DNA from: Haloactinospora alba
Lineage (GTDB): Bacteria; Actinomycetota; Actinomycetes; Streptosporangiales; Streptosporangiaceae
Direction: 5' to 3'
Length of the DNA: 64,000 nt
Assembly (NCBI RefSeq): GCF_006717075.1
Contig: NZ_VFQC01000001.1
Location: forward strand, 1,783,501 to 1,847,500
The position numbers and the translations under genes are program-made. The notes beneath the pieces were generated by a model. The model was not told where the DNA came from. It saw only the letters and a program-made list of their open reading frames with translations, and did no database searches. Position 1 is the first letter of the stretch. Each line of letters starts with the position of its first letter. Of this stretch, positions 42,495 through 50,598 are shown piece after piece.

Positions 42495-44009
42495 TCAGGT
42501 GGCGGGAAGGCGCTCGGCGAGCCAGACTTCCACGTCGGAGGAACGGCGCGGCAGGTCCGCCGAGAGAACCCGGTTCCCACCGGCGGTGACGAGCACGTCG
42601 TCCTCGATCCGCACGCCGATCCCCCGCAGCTCCTCGCCCACCGTAAGGTCGTCGGGCTGGAAGTACAACCCCGGTTCCACGGTCAGTACCATTCCCGGCT
42701 CCAGTGTGCCGTACAGGTGGACGTCGGTACGGGCAGTGGCGCAGTCGTGCACGTCCAGACCGAGCATGTGCCCCGTTCCGTGCAGGGTGTAGCGCCGCTG
42801 CAGACCGAGTTCGAGCACACGCTCCACCGGACCCTCCAGCAGCCCCCACGCGATCAGCCCCTCAGCGAGCACGCGCTGGGCGGCCTCGTGGTAGGTGGTG
42901 AACGGCTTCCCCGGCGCCACGGCCGCGATCCCCGCTTCCTGGGCCTCGTATACGAGGTCGTACACGCGGCGCTGGACGTCGGTGAACGTCCCCGACACCG
43001 GAACGGTGCGGGTGACGTCCGCGGTGTAGAGGGTGTCGGTCTCCACGCCGGCGTCGAGAAGCAACAGGTCCCCGGCACGTACCGGACCGTTGTTGCGCTG
43101 CCAGTGCAGGGTCGTCGCGTTGGGGCCCGACGCGGCGATGGTTCCGTAGCCGACATCGTTGCCCTCGACGCGGGCACGCAGGAAGAACGTGCCCTCGACG
43201 TAGCGTTCGGAGGTCGCCTGGGCGTGGGGAAGCGCCGACACCACGTCGTGGAAACCGCGAACGGTGGAGTCGACCGCCTGCTGGAGCTGGGTGATCTCCC
43301 AGTCGTCCTTCACCAGCCGCTGGTCGTGGAGGGCGGTGCCGAGCTCGGCGTCCCTCTCGGCCGCGGCTTCCTCGGCGTCAGGAGTGCCGCCACGCAGTTC
43401 CGCCAGCAGCCTCTCCAGTGAGTCGTCATGGCCGCGCAGGATCCGGGTGGGCGCTGCCGGCGCGTCGCGCAGCACGCTGGTGAGTTCCCGAACGTCGTGG
43501 GTGGCGATCCCGAGGAGGTCGCTGGCCTCCTGCAGGCTGTTCCGTCGCCCCGACCACAGCTCTCCGTGCCCGGCCAGCCAGAACTCGCCGTTCTCCCGGT
43601 TGGAACGGGGGTAGAGGTAGATGGTTACGTCGTGACCGCCACCACCGACATGCGGTTCGAAGACCAGGCACCCCCCGTCCGACTGGTCACCGGAGAGGTA
43701 CACGTAATCGCACGCCGCACGGAACGGGTACTCCGTGTCGTTGGAACGGGTGGTGAGTTGACCCGCCGGGATGACCAGCCGTTCCCCCGGGAACCGCGCG
43801 CTGAGCGCCGCACGGCGTTTCGCGGTGTGGGCGGCCTGTTCGACGGGGTCGAGGTTCCGCCGGTCCGTGTCCGCCCAGCCAGTACGCATCCATGCAGCGA
43901 GTTCCTCGGACACGTGCTGGTACATACCGTTCTTACGGGGGGTGAACACCGGAGCGTCCGTGGTTTCGCCCCCTCGTTCCCCGGCATGCTGGCCCTGATA
44001 CTCGCTCAC
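42495..44009 (-). CDS. Xaa-Pro aminopeptidase (M24B)
   Basis: A 504-residue metallopeptidase that removes N-terminal residues preceding proline. An N-terminal aminopeptidase-P domain (residues 30-190) precedes the pita-bread domain. Metal ligands are seen in order: LDAGVE, YTADVTRT, GTGHMLGLDVHD, VEPGLYF and RIEDDVLV. GTG 44009 follows GAGGAGGGC. The length fits the actinobacterial long form, and the N-terminal 40 residues are a variable extension. The gene is monocistronic. Confidence 0.94.
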   Translation of the reverse strand: MSEYQGQHAGERGGETTDAPVFTPRKNGMYQHVSEELAAWMRTGWADTDRRNLDPVEQAAHTAKRRAALSARFPGERLVIPAGQLTTRSNDTEYPFRAACDYVYLSGDQSDGGCLVFEPHVGGGGHDVTIYLYPRSNRENGEFWLAGHGELWSGRRNSLQEASDLLGIATHDVRELTSVLRDAPAAPTRILRGHDDSLERLLAELRGGTPDAEEAAAERDAELGTALHDQRLVKDDWEITQLQQAVDSTVRGFHDVVSALPHAQATSERYVEGTFFLRARVEGNDVGYGTIAASGPNATTLHWQRNNGPVRAGDLLLLDAGVETDTLYTADVTRTVPVSGTFTDVQRRVYDLVYEAQEAGIAAVAPGKPFTTYHEAAQRVLAEGLIAWGLLEGPVERVLELGLQRRYTLHGTGHMLGLDVHDCATARTDVHLYGTLEPGMVLTVEPGLYFQPDDLTVGEELRGIGVRIEDDVLVTAGGNRVLSADLPRRSSDVEVWLAERLPAT

Positions 44010-44284
44010 GGTGTGCCCTCCTCGTCGAGTGCGTGGTTCCGAGCTCCGCGTCTCGGCGGTCTCCTTCCATCGTAGGCGGAAGCTGTCCCGTGCCAGAGCG
44101 CTGTCGCGCGTTCCGGGCCCGCGCGGAGAGGGGAGAACGGCACCTCCCGCCCGGCGCGGACACCCCGGAAGATCCCTCCCGTAATGGCACTGTCACGTCA
44201 CCCTCCGTCGAGCGCGTCCCGGCATGTGGGACCGGGCGCCAGATCCGGGGGTGGTTGCTCCGATCCAACGAGGGGGCCCTTACA

Positions 44285-45391
44285 GTGTCCGGTATGCCTT
44301 TGACCGAGCGCACTCTTTTGGGACCTGGACCGAGCAATCCCTACCCCGAGGCGACGGCCGGACTGGCCGCGCCTCCTCTGGGACACCTCGACCCGGAGTT
44401 CATCAACGTACTGGAGGGCACGTGTGCCCGGCTTCGGACCGTGTGGGGCACGTCCAACCCGGTGACGCTTCCGCTGTCGGGAACCGGATCGATCGGTATG
44501 GAAACGGCCTTCGCCAACACGGTCCGGCCCGGAGACGTCGCGGTGATCGCCGTCAACGGGCTGTTCGGTACCCGCATGTGCGAGGTGGCTTCCCGGTACG
44601 GCGCCGAGGTGGTCCGGGTTGACCACACGTGGGGCCAACCGGTCGATGTCGAACGCGTACTGGCCGCCCACCCCTCCCCCGCCATCATCGCGGCGGTCCA
44701 CGCGGAGACGTCGACCGGGGTGGCCAGCGACATGGCCGCTCTGGGGCAGGCCGTGCGGGAGCGCCTCCCGGAGACCCTCCTGGTCGCCGACTGCGTCACC
44801 TCGTTGGCGGGCAGCCAGATGGCCGTGGACGACTGGGGCGTGGACATCGCCTACGCGGGCACGCAGAAGTGCCTGGGTGTCACGCCGGGCCTGGCGCCGT
44901 TCACGTTCTCCGAACGTGCCTGGGCACGCCGGGTGGAGGTCCCGCCGGTGTGGTACCTGGACCTGGGTCTGTTGGGTGCTTACGTGCGTGGCGGCCCCGG
45001 GGGTCGGACGTATCACCACACGGCTCCCGTGTCGATGATCGCCTCGCTCGACGCTGCTCTGGAACGGATCGAGCACGAGGGGCTGCAGGAAGTCACCGAA
45101 CGGCACCGGGCCGCCGGAGAGCTTCTGCAGAACGGTCTGCAGGAGATGGGACTGGAGTTGTTCGCCGCCGAGGGGTACCGCCTTCCGCAGCTCACGTCGG
45201 TACGCGTGCCCGAGGGTGTGGACTCCGCCAAGGTCCGCGAGCAGCTCCTCGTCGAGTACGGCATAGAGATCGGCGCGGGCGCTGGCGAGTACGCGTCCTC
45301 CGTGTGGCGTATCGGGCTCATGGGGCACAACGCCCGCCTGGACCGGGCAGAGCTGCTGCTGGGAGCACTGGGCCGCATTCTGGGACGTTGA
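44285..45391 (+). CDS. class V aminotransferase (alanine-glyoxylate type)
   Basis: A 368-residue PLP enzyme of fold type I. LLGPGPSNPYPEA opens the homology, SGTGSIGMETAFAN near residue 66 binds the phosphate, VADCVTSLAGSQM near 163 holds the PLP-contacting Asp, and the Schiff-base lysine is in AGTQKCLGV near 190. Best fits alanine-glyoxylate or serine-glyoxylate aminotransferase. GTG 44285 is chosen because GAGGGGG is 8 bases before. ATG 44294 is the alternative. A strong terminator starts 10 bases after the stop. Confidence 0.9.
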   Translation: MSGMPLTERTLLGPGPSNPYPEATAGLAAPPLGHLDPEFINVLEGTCARLRTVWGTSNPVTLPLSGTGSIGMETAFANTVRPGDVAVIAVNGLFGTRMCEVASRYGAEVVRVDHTWGQPVDVERVLAAHPSPAIIAAVHAETSTGVASDMAALGQAVRERLPETLLVADCVTSLAGSQMAVDDWGVDIAYAGTQKCLGVTPGLAPFTFSERAWARRVEVPPVWYLDLGLLGAYVRGGPGGRTYHHTAPVSMIASLDAALERIEHEGLQEVTERHRAAGELLQNGLQEMGLELFAAEGYRLPQLTSVRVPEGVDSAKVREQLLVEYGIEIGAGAGEYASSVWRIGLMGHNARLDRAELLLGALGRILGR

Positions 45392-45400
45392 CGTTAGGAC

Positions 45401-45430
45401 GTGGCCGGGTCCCGGGCGGGGCCCGGCCAC
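45401..45430 (+). terminator. terminator of the aminotransferase gene
   Basis: GTGGCCGGGTCCC (45401-45413) pairs with GGGGCCCGGCCAC (45418-45430), 13 pairs including one G-U, loop GGGC. Confidence 0.8.
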
Positions 45431-45550
45431 ACACGTCTTCCGGGCTCCGTGTGCCGTTCCCGCGCCCGGCAGGAGCGGTAGCGTTGCCAGGCGTGCCGAC
45501 CCCGCCCGCTCCGTTCCGGAACGGAGGATCGCGTCCGCCGAGGACCACGG

Positions 45551-45796
45551 CTATCCTTCCGGGGGCTTCTCCCCCGGCCGGTCGGCGTTGGGACCGTAAC
45601 GCGCGGCGTGGTCACCGGGATCGCTCGGGTCGGCGATGTTTCCGATGGCCGCGGCGACCGGAGGCAGCAGCATCGCGACGGCGCACATGCCCGCCGCCCC
45701 CCATACTCCCCAAAGGTGGTACACCGGGAACGACCCGGCGAACAGCACCAGGCACGTGACCATGATCGCGGTGTAGCGGCGCTTGCGCCGTTCCAT
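45551..45796 (-). CDS. DUF3099 domain membrane protein
   Basis: An 81-residue protein with basic start MERRKRRY, two membrane spans (IMVTCLVLFAGSFPVYHLW and AAGMCAVAMLLPPVAAAIGN) and a polar tail. This is the DUF3099 family, small actinobacterial inner-membrane proteins of unknown function. It lies 9 bases after the MpaB-like gene and is the last gene of that unit. Confidence 0.85.
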   Translation of the reverse strand: MERRKRRYTAIMVTCLVLFAGSFPVYHLWGVWGAAGMCAVAMLLPPVAAAIGNIADPSDPGDHAARYGPNADRPGEKPPEG

Positions 45797-45805
45797 CCTC
45801 CCAGC

Positions 45806-46702
45806 TTATCCGGTCGGCCATCGGGCCGGTTCCCGCAGCCCGAGCAGGCCGTGGCTGACGTCGTAGCCGGCGGCGTGCAGGCGCACGCGCGCGGCTCGGG
45901 CGCGTTCCCGGGTCTCCTCGGCGAACAGCCGGTCGTACAGGTCGGTGGGCAGCGCGTGCAGACCCGTCCGCAGCGCTCCCAGCGCCGCTGTGGTTGCTAC
46001 CTGGGAGCCGGGCGGTTCCGGCAGCACGTTGTAGGCGCGCCGTGCCCACCGGGGAAGGGTGTGGTACGCCAGAGCCCCCACGAGGAACCAGAGTGGCTTC
46101 AGCGGCGCCAGAAGACGCAACCGTTCGGGCATCTCGGGCCACAGGAGGTAGCGCACGGTGGCCACGGCTTCCGGGCTCGTGCGCAGCTGGGGCCGTGTCC
46201 GTGCGAGGTACGCGCGCAGCTGGGCGACGGAGCTGGGAACATCGGCGGGGTCCACGCCCACGTAAGCAGCGGTGCGGGCCTGCTCGGCGAGGTAGTCGTC
46301 CGCCTCCCGCCTGCGAAGACGCAGGCCGGCGCGGGTGACGACCTCCAGGTAGGAGGCCACCTCGGCGCAGTGCACCCACACCAGCAGCTCGGGCTCGTCG
46401 GGACGGTGGCGGGTAGCGGTGGCAGGGTCGGTGAACGTGAGCTGGTTGTGGACGAGCTGGATGCGCCGCCCGAGTTCGTGGGCTTCCACCGAGTGGCCGT
46501 AGGTGGTGGTGGAGACGAAGTCGGCCGTGCGCAGCAGCCGGCCGGTGGGGTCGTCCAGGAAATCCGAACGTTGCCACACTCCCTGCATCGCTCGGGGGTG
46601 CAGGGCCTGCAGCATGAGGGACCGCACACCGGCGACCCACATGGTCCGGTCGAGGTGCACCTGCCACGTGCTCTCTTCCGGCAGGACGGCTGTCGGCCGC
46701 AC
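45806..46702 (-). CDS. oxygenase MpaB-family (DUF2236) protein
   Basis: A 298-residue helical protein of the DUF2236/MpaB family, to which latex-clearing oxygenase and the fungal MpaB oxygenase belong. Features: SLMLQALHPRAMQGVWQRS near residue 28, the LLVWVHCAEVASYLEVV helix near 106, and TLPRWARRAYNVLPEPP near 217. Heme-coordinating residues cannot be fixed by eye. GTG 46702 has GGGGAGG upstream. It lies 21 bases after the NMO gene, so the two oxygenase-type proteins are coexpressed. Confidence 0.87.
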   Translation of the reverse strand: MRPTAVLPEESTWQVHLDRTMWVAGVRSLMLQALHPRAMQGVWQRSDFLDDPTGRLLRTADFVSTTTYGHSVEAHELGRRIQLVHNQLTFTDPATATRHRPDEPELLVWVHCAEVASYLEVVTRAGLRLRRREADDYLAEQARTAAYVGVDPADVPSSVAQLRAYLARTRPQLRTSPEAVATVRYLLWPEMPERLRLLAPLKPLWFLVGALAYHTLPRWARRAYNVLPEPPGSQVATTAALGALRTGLHALPTDLYDRLFAEETRERARAARVRLHAAGYDVSHGLLGLREPARWPTG

Positions 46703-46723
46703 ACGCGCCTCCCCACGGGTCGT

Positions 46724-47713
46724 CTACATCCGCGCTGACAGTTCGGCGACGATCTCCCCCGCCGGCCGGGCGACCGCCGCACGGTACCCCGTACCCGCCC
46801 ACAGGTGCAGGGTCTCGGTGTCACCCGCACGGGACGCCGCGGCCCGGAGCGGTCCGGTCAGGTAGTGCACGTGGGGATAGGCATGCGGGGCCGCGGCGCT
46901 GTGGGCGCGCAGGAAACGGTTGGCCAGTCCGCGCGCGTTCCTTCCGCTGAAAGCGCGTGTGACCTCCGTGGTGGTGAAACGCGGATCGGCCAGGGCGTCC
47001 TTGTGGGTAGCGCTGGCACCACTCTCCGGCGTACGGAGGAAGGCGGTGCCGAGCTGGGCGGCCACAGCTCCGCTGTCGATCACGGAACGCACTCCCTCCG
47101 CGGTGGTGATGCCGCCGGCCGCGATCAGTGGCACGTCGACCGCGGCGCGCACCAGCGGCAGCAGCTCGGCGAGCGGAAGGGTGCGTTCACCGGCATCGAA
47201 CGATCCCTGGTGCCCCCCGGCGTCGGCCCCGGCCCGCACAGCGGTGCGGGCTTCGTCGGGTGTGGTGACGGTAACCGCGACAGAGCTTCCGGCGCCCTGC
47301 AGTGCCGCTATGTCGCTCTGGCCGGGGCAGCCGAAGGTGAAGCTGACCCATGGCACCGGGTCGTCGACCAGGGCGGCCAGTTTCGCTGGGTAGTCGTCGT
47401 CGCTCCAGTGGGGCTCACCGAGCTGGATGCCGTGGTGCTCGGCTTCGGGTGCGAGCCGCTGCTGGTAGGCGGCGAGTTCGTCGGGGTCCGTGTCGTCCGG
47501 CCCGGGGACGAAAACGTTGACACCGAACGGCCGGCTGGTGAGAGCACGGGTGCGGTGGATCTGCTCGGTCATGCTCTGGACCGTCTTGTAGCCCGCCGCC
47601 AGGAAGCCGAAACCACCAGCGGCGTTCACGGAGGCGACGAGTTCGGGAGTACTCGCTCCTCCCGCCATCGGAGCCGCGATCACGGGGACTCCGCTGTCAC
47701 CGACGATTCCCAT
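46724..47713 (-). CDS. nitronate monooxygenase family protein
   Basis: A 329-residue TIM-barrel FMN enzyme. PVIAAPMAGGASTPELVASV opens the barrel, AGADAGGHQGSFD near residue 172 carries the conserved histidine, and PLIAAGGITTAEGV and GAVAAQLGTAFLRTPES bind the FMN phosphate. It oxidises nitronates such as propionate-3-nitronate. ATG 47713 has GGGGGA just upstream, and ATG 47716 is an equal alternative. It is first in a unit with MpaB-like and DUF3099 genes. Confidence 0.9.
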   Translation of the reverse strand: MGIVGDSGVPVIAAPMAGGASTPELVASVNAAGGFGFLAAGYKTVQSMTEQIHRTRALTSRPFGVNVFVPGPDDTDPDELAAYQQRLAPEAEHHGIQLGEPHWSDDDYPAKLAALVDDPVPWVSFTFGCPGQSDIAALQGAGSSVAVTVTTPDEARTAVRAGADAGGHQGSFDAGERTLPLAELLPLVRAAVDVPLIAAGGITTAEGVRSVIDSGAVAAQLGTAFLRTPESGASATHKDALADPRFTTTEVTRAFSGRNARGLANRFLRAHSAAAPHAYPHVHYLTGPLRAAASRAGDTETLHLWAGTGYRAAVARPAGEIVAELSARM

Positions 47714-47918
47714 CATTCCCCCAATCACCCGGATGAACCCACCCGGTAGGGTGGCACACCCTCCGGACGCGGCCTGCAGGGCGTCGGCCCTCCCCTCGCC
47801 GCGTCCGCGCTCGTCCGTACCGGGGACGGTCCGTTCCCCTGGTGGGGCACCTGCCGCGCGGGCGCGTTCCGGCGCCACGTGATACACGGGCTACGGTCCC
47901 GGACAGGGTGGCCGAGCC

Positions 47919-48887
47919 TCACTCCTGGTGTTCGGACCCGCCAGTCGTGAGGGTTTCGGCCAACAGTTCCGGGTCCACGTTCCCGCCCGAGACGACGGCC
48001 ACTGTCCGGCCGGCCGGGCTCTTTCCGGAGAGGAACGCGGCCATGGCGACAGCTCCGCTGGGTTCGGCGACAAGACGGGCGGAGCGGGCCAGCGTCCCCA
48101 CCGCGGAACGGATCTCGTCCTCGGTCACGGTGACGATTCCGTCCAGACGGATCCGCAGGTGGCGGAACGTGAGCTCCGAGAGAGTCACGCGCACCCCGTC
48201 GGCGACGGTGCGTCCGGTCAGCTCCGGAGGCCAGGAGACGAGCTGGTCGGCGGCCAGACTCTCCGCCGCGTCCGAGGCCAGTTCCGGTTCCACGCCGAGA
48301 ACCGTTGTCCCGGGGTGTTGCTCCTTCACCGCTGTGGCTACCCCGGAGGCGAGGCCGCCGCCCCCGACGGGAACCAGTACGGTGTCAACGTCGGAAAGGT
48401 CCTGGAGTATCTCGGCACCCACGGTTCCCTGGCCCGCGATGACGTGTGGGTGGTCGAAAGGGGGGATCAGGGTGAGCCCCTGTTCGGTGGTGTGTTTCTC
48501 CGCAGTGGGGAGACGCTGTTCCGGCGGAACAGTGACGAGTTCGGCACCGAAGGCACGCATAGCGTCGGTTTTCACGCGGGGAGCGCCCTCCGGAACGACC
48601 ACGACGCAGCGGACTCCCTCCGCTCTCGCCGCGTAGGCGAGCGCCTGCCCGTGGTTGCCGGAGGAGTGGGTCACCACGCCCAGGGAACGGGAGTTCTCGT
48701 CCAGTAGTGCCAGGGCGTTGGCCGCACCGCGGATCTTGAACGCGCCCACGGGTTGCAGGCTCTCGGGTTTGAGCCACAGTGGCGACTCCGGAGGAGCCCA
48801 CGGGTACCAGAGCAATGGTGTGCGCTGCGCCCGGTGTCTGATGCGGACCGCGGCGTCGTCGATGTCGGAGAGCGATATCAGCTCCAT
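47919..48887 (-). CDS. threonine/serine dehydratase, second paralogue
   Basis: A 322-residue fold-type II PLP enzyme close to catabolic threonine dehydratase or serine racemase. PLP lysine in GAFKIRGAANAL near residue 53, SSGNHGQALAYAAR near 77, and phosphate loop VGGGGLASGVATAV near 178. The C-terminal SGGNVDPELLA is the typical PLP-N1 serine region. No ACT domain. The ATG at 48887 is set by homology. The bases before it are C-rich without a Shine-Dalgarno, so translation may be weak or leaderless. Confidence 0.9.
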   Translation of the reverse strand: MELISLSDIDDAAVRIRHRAQRTPLLWYPWAPPESPLWLKPESLQPVGAFKIRGAANALALLDENSRSLGVVTHSSGNHGQALAYAARAEGVRCVVVVPEGAPRVKTDAMRAFGAELVTVPPEQRLPTAEKHTTEQGLTLIPPFDHPHVIAGQGTVGAEILQDLSDVDTVLVPVGGGGLASGVATAVKEQHPGTTVLGVEPELASDAAESLAADQLVSWPPELTGRTVADGVRVTLSELTFRHLRIRLDGIVTVTEDEIRSAVGTLARSARLVAEPSGAVAMAAFLSGKSPAGRTVAVVSGGNVDPELLAETLTTGGSEHQE

Positions 48888-49001
48888 GGGGGGGATTGTG
48901 CCCGGTACCGTTGCGCGGTGCACACCGCGTTGTCGGCTCGGGACGGGTGGAATGGAGGAGGGCCCGTCCGGCCTTACCGGGACAGCGGACGTACTGGCTG
49001 C

Positions 49002-49811
49002 ATACGCGCCGGTCGGCTGTTTCCGGCGCTGCTTCTGCTGCAGAACCGGACCCGGTTGACCGGACTCAGCCCGCAGGAAGCACGGGCGTTGTTGTTCGCC
49101 GGGATTCCGAGCGCGGCCGCCGATATCGGTCCGGGAGCGGAGTCGGCTCTTGCCCGCCACACGGTTCCGGCCTCTCTTCCCGGTGAGCTCCGGGTCCACG
49201 CGCAACGGGTCCGGTCCCGTTTCTCCGGGGGCGCGAGGCGGAGGAGGAGGCTCCCTGTCTGGTCGCTCTCGCCGCGGCTGTGTGGAGGAGAACACGGTCG
49301 AGGTCACCTACCGCCGGTGGGACGGCACCTGGATACAGCGTGCCCCGGAACCGTTGGGCGTTGAAAGGTGGGACGTGGTGCTCCTGGCGCGTCCCGCACG
49401 GACCGGTTCGGAACGGAGGTCCGCACCTTCCGGGTAGCGCGGGTGAGTGCGGTCACCGATACCGGTGCGGGCTTCCAACGCCCGGAGGACTTCGATCCCG
49501 CCGCTGTGTGGCAGGAGCGTACGCGGGCGTTCGAGGAGAACCGACACACGGTTCCGGTCCGGGTCCGTCTCAGCGAACGGGGAATGTCCCTGCTGCGGAC
49601 AGTGTCCCCGCCCCGAACAGCGGCAGGGGCCGAGGACGCTGTTGTCGGCGCCGACGGGTGATACGAAGCGGTCCTCATGGTGGAGTCGGTGGAGTACGCG
49701 GTTGTCGAGTTCGCGGGCTACTGCCCCGGCATCGGGGTTCTGGAACCGTCCGGGCTGCGCAGCGCGATCGCGAGCTATGTCCGCGCTGCGGCGGAGACGT
49801 ACGCGTCCTGA
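49002..49811 (+). pseudogene. decayed WYL-domain (YafY-type) transcriptional regulator
   Basis: Pieces of one protein appear in order in different frames. RAGRLFPALLLLQ (49005 on) looks like the HTH N-terminus, but jumps directly to TRLTGLSPQEARALLFAGIP, so the HTH core is deleted. The start codon position is ATA (49002). Then come PGELRVHAQRVRSRF, a shift to TVEVTYRRWDG (about 49300), another to TFRVARVSAVTDT (about 49420) with FQRPEDFDPAAVWQE, and an in-frame TGA at 49659 where WYL proteins have Trp. The same frame continues to GIGVLEPSGLR and ends at 49811. Deletion, frameshifts and nonsense mutation show a dead gene. Confidence 0.8.
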
Positions 49812-49941
49812 CCACGGTCCGGTTCTCGCCGGTGCTCGCCCCTCGGAGCCCCGGTAACCTACTGGGGTATCCGGGCGAACACGCTGCCCACGGGCCATTG
49901 TGCTACCAATGGCAGGCGCCGGAGTCCTGAGGAGTAGAAGT

Positions 49942-50424
49942 ATGCCCGACCAGCAGACACTGCTGCACTGCCTTCACCACACGCTCCAGGGCACTTCCTA
50001 TTCCGTGGAGGCAACGCGCGACGGAGCACGAGCGTGGGGAACGCTGGACCACGCTACGGGGCTCGCCGCGAACCGGGCCATGGTGGCCGTGGAGATGGAA
50101 CTCGACGCGGAGGCAGGAACCGCCAGGATCATCGAGCGGGTTCACAGCGGACAGCGGACACCCGTGGGACAGGAGCACGCCTTCGATCGTGGCGCTGGGT
50201 CCTACAAGAAAGTCGTCTGGCAACCGGGCGAGAGGAAGCAGAGGCTCGACGCCGGTGACCTTCGTTCTCGCGTGGTCACCGCCGTCCGACAGGCCGGCTG
50301 GCAACCGCTGGAGGACCCCGTTGCGGGGGTCGCAGGCAGGATCGGGCTTGTCGTGGGGCTGTTCGCGGCCGGTCTCACCGTGCTGGCCCTTCTCGTCTCC
50401 GGGGCGCTGTCCCTCCTCTCCTGA
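49942..50424 (+). CDS. small C-terminally anchored membrane protein, unknown
   Basis: A 160-residue protein of unknown function. Residues 1-125 are soluble, with MVAVEMELDAEAGTARIIER and GAGSYKKVVWQPGERKQRLD visible. The last 30 residues form one hydrophobic stretch (GLVVGLFAAGLTVLALLVSG), a C-terminal membrane anchor. ATG 49942 has GAGGAGTAGAA upstream. It faces the Ser/Thr kinase gene. I do not recognise the family. Confidence 0.7.
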   Translation: MPDQQTLLHCLHHTLQGTSYSVEATRDGARAWGTLDHATGLAANRAMVAVEMELDAEAGTARIIERVHSGQRTPVGQEHAFDRGAGSYKKVVWQPGERKQRLDAGDLRSRVVTAVRQAGWQPLEDPVAGVAGRIGLVVGLFAAGLTVLALLVSGALSLLS

Positions 50425-50598
50425 CCAACGGACCCGTACGGTTCCCTCCGTTTGCTGGTGCCGCCCCCGGCCACCCGCTGGCAGCGGCGACGACGCGGCC
50501 GCGCACGGCGGCGGGTCCGGATTCTCCCGTCCGGTCCCTCACCGTGCGCTGGCACCGCGGTGGGCGGCCTCCCCGCAGGCCCGGGGATGCGGAGTGGT

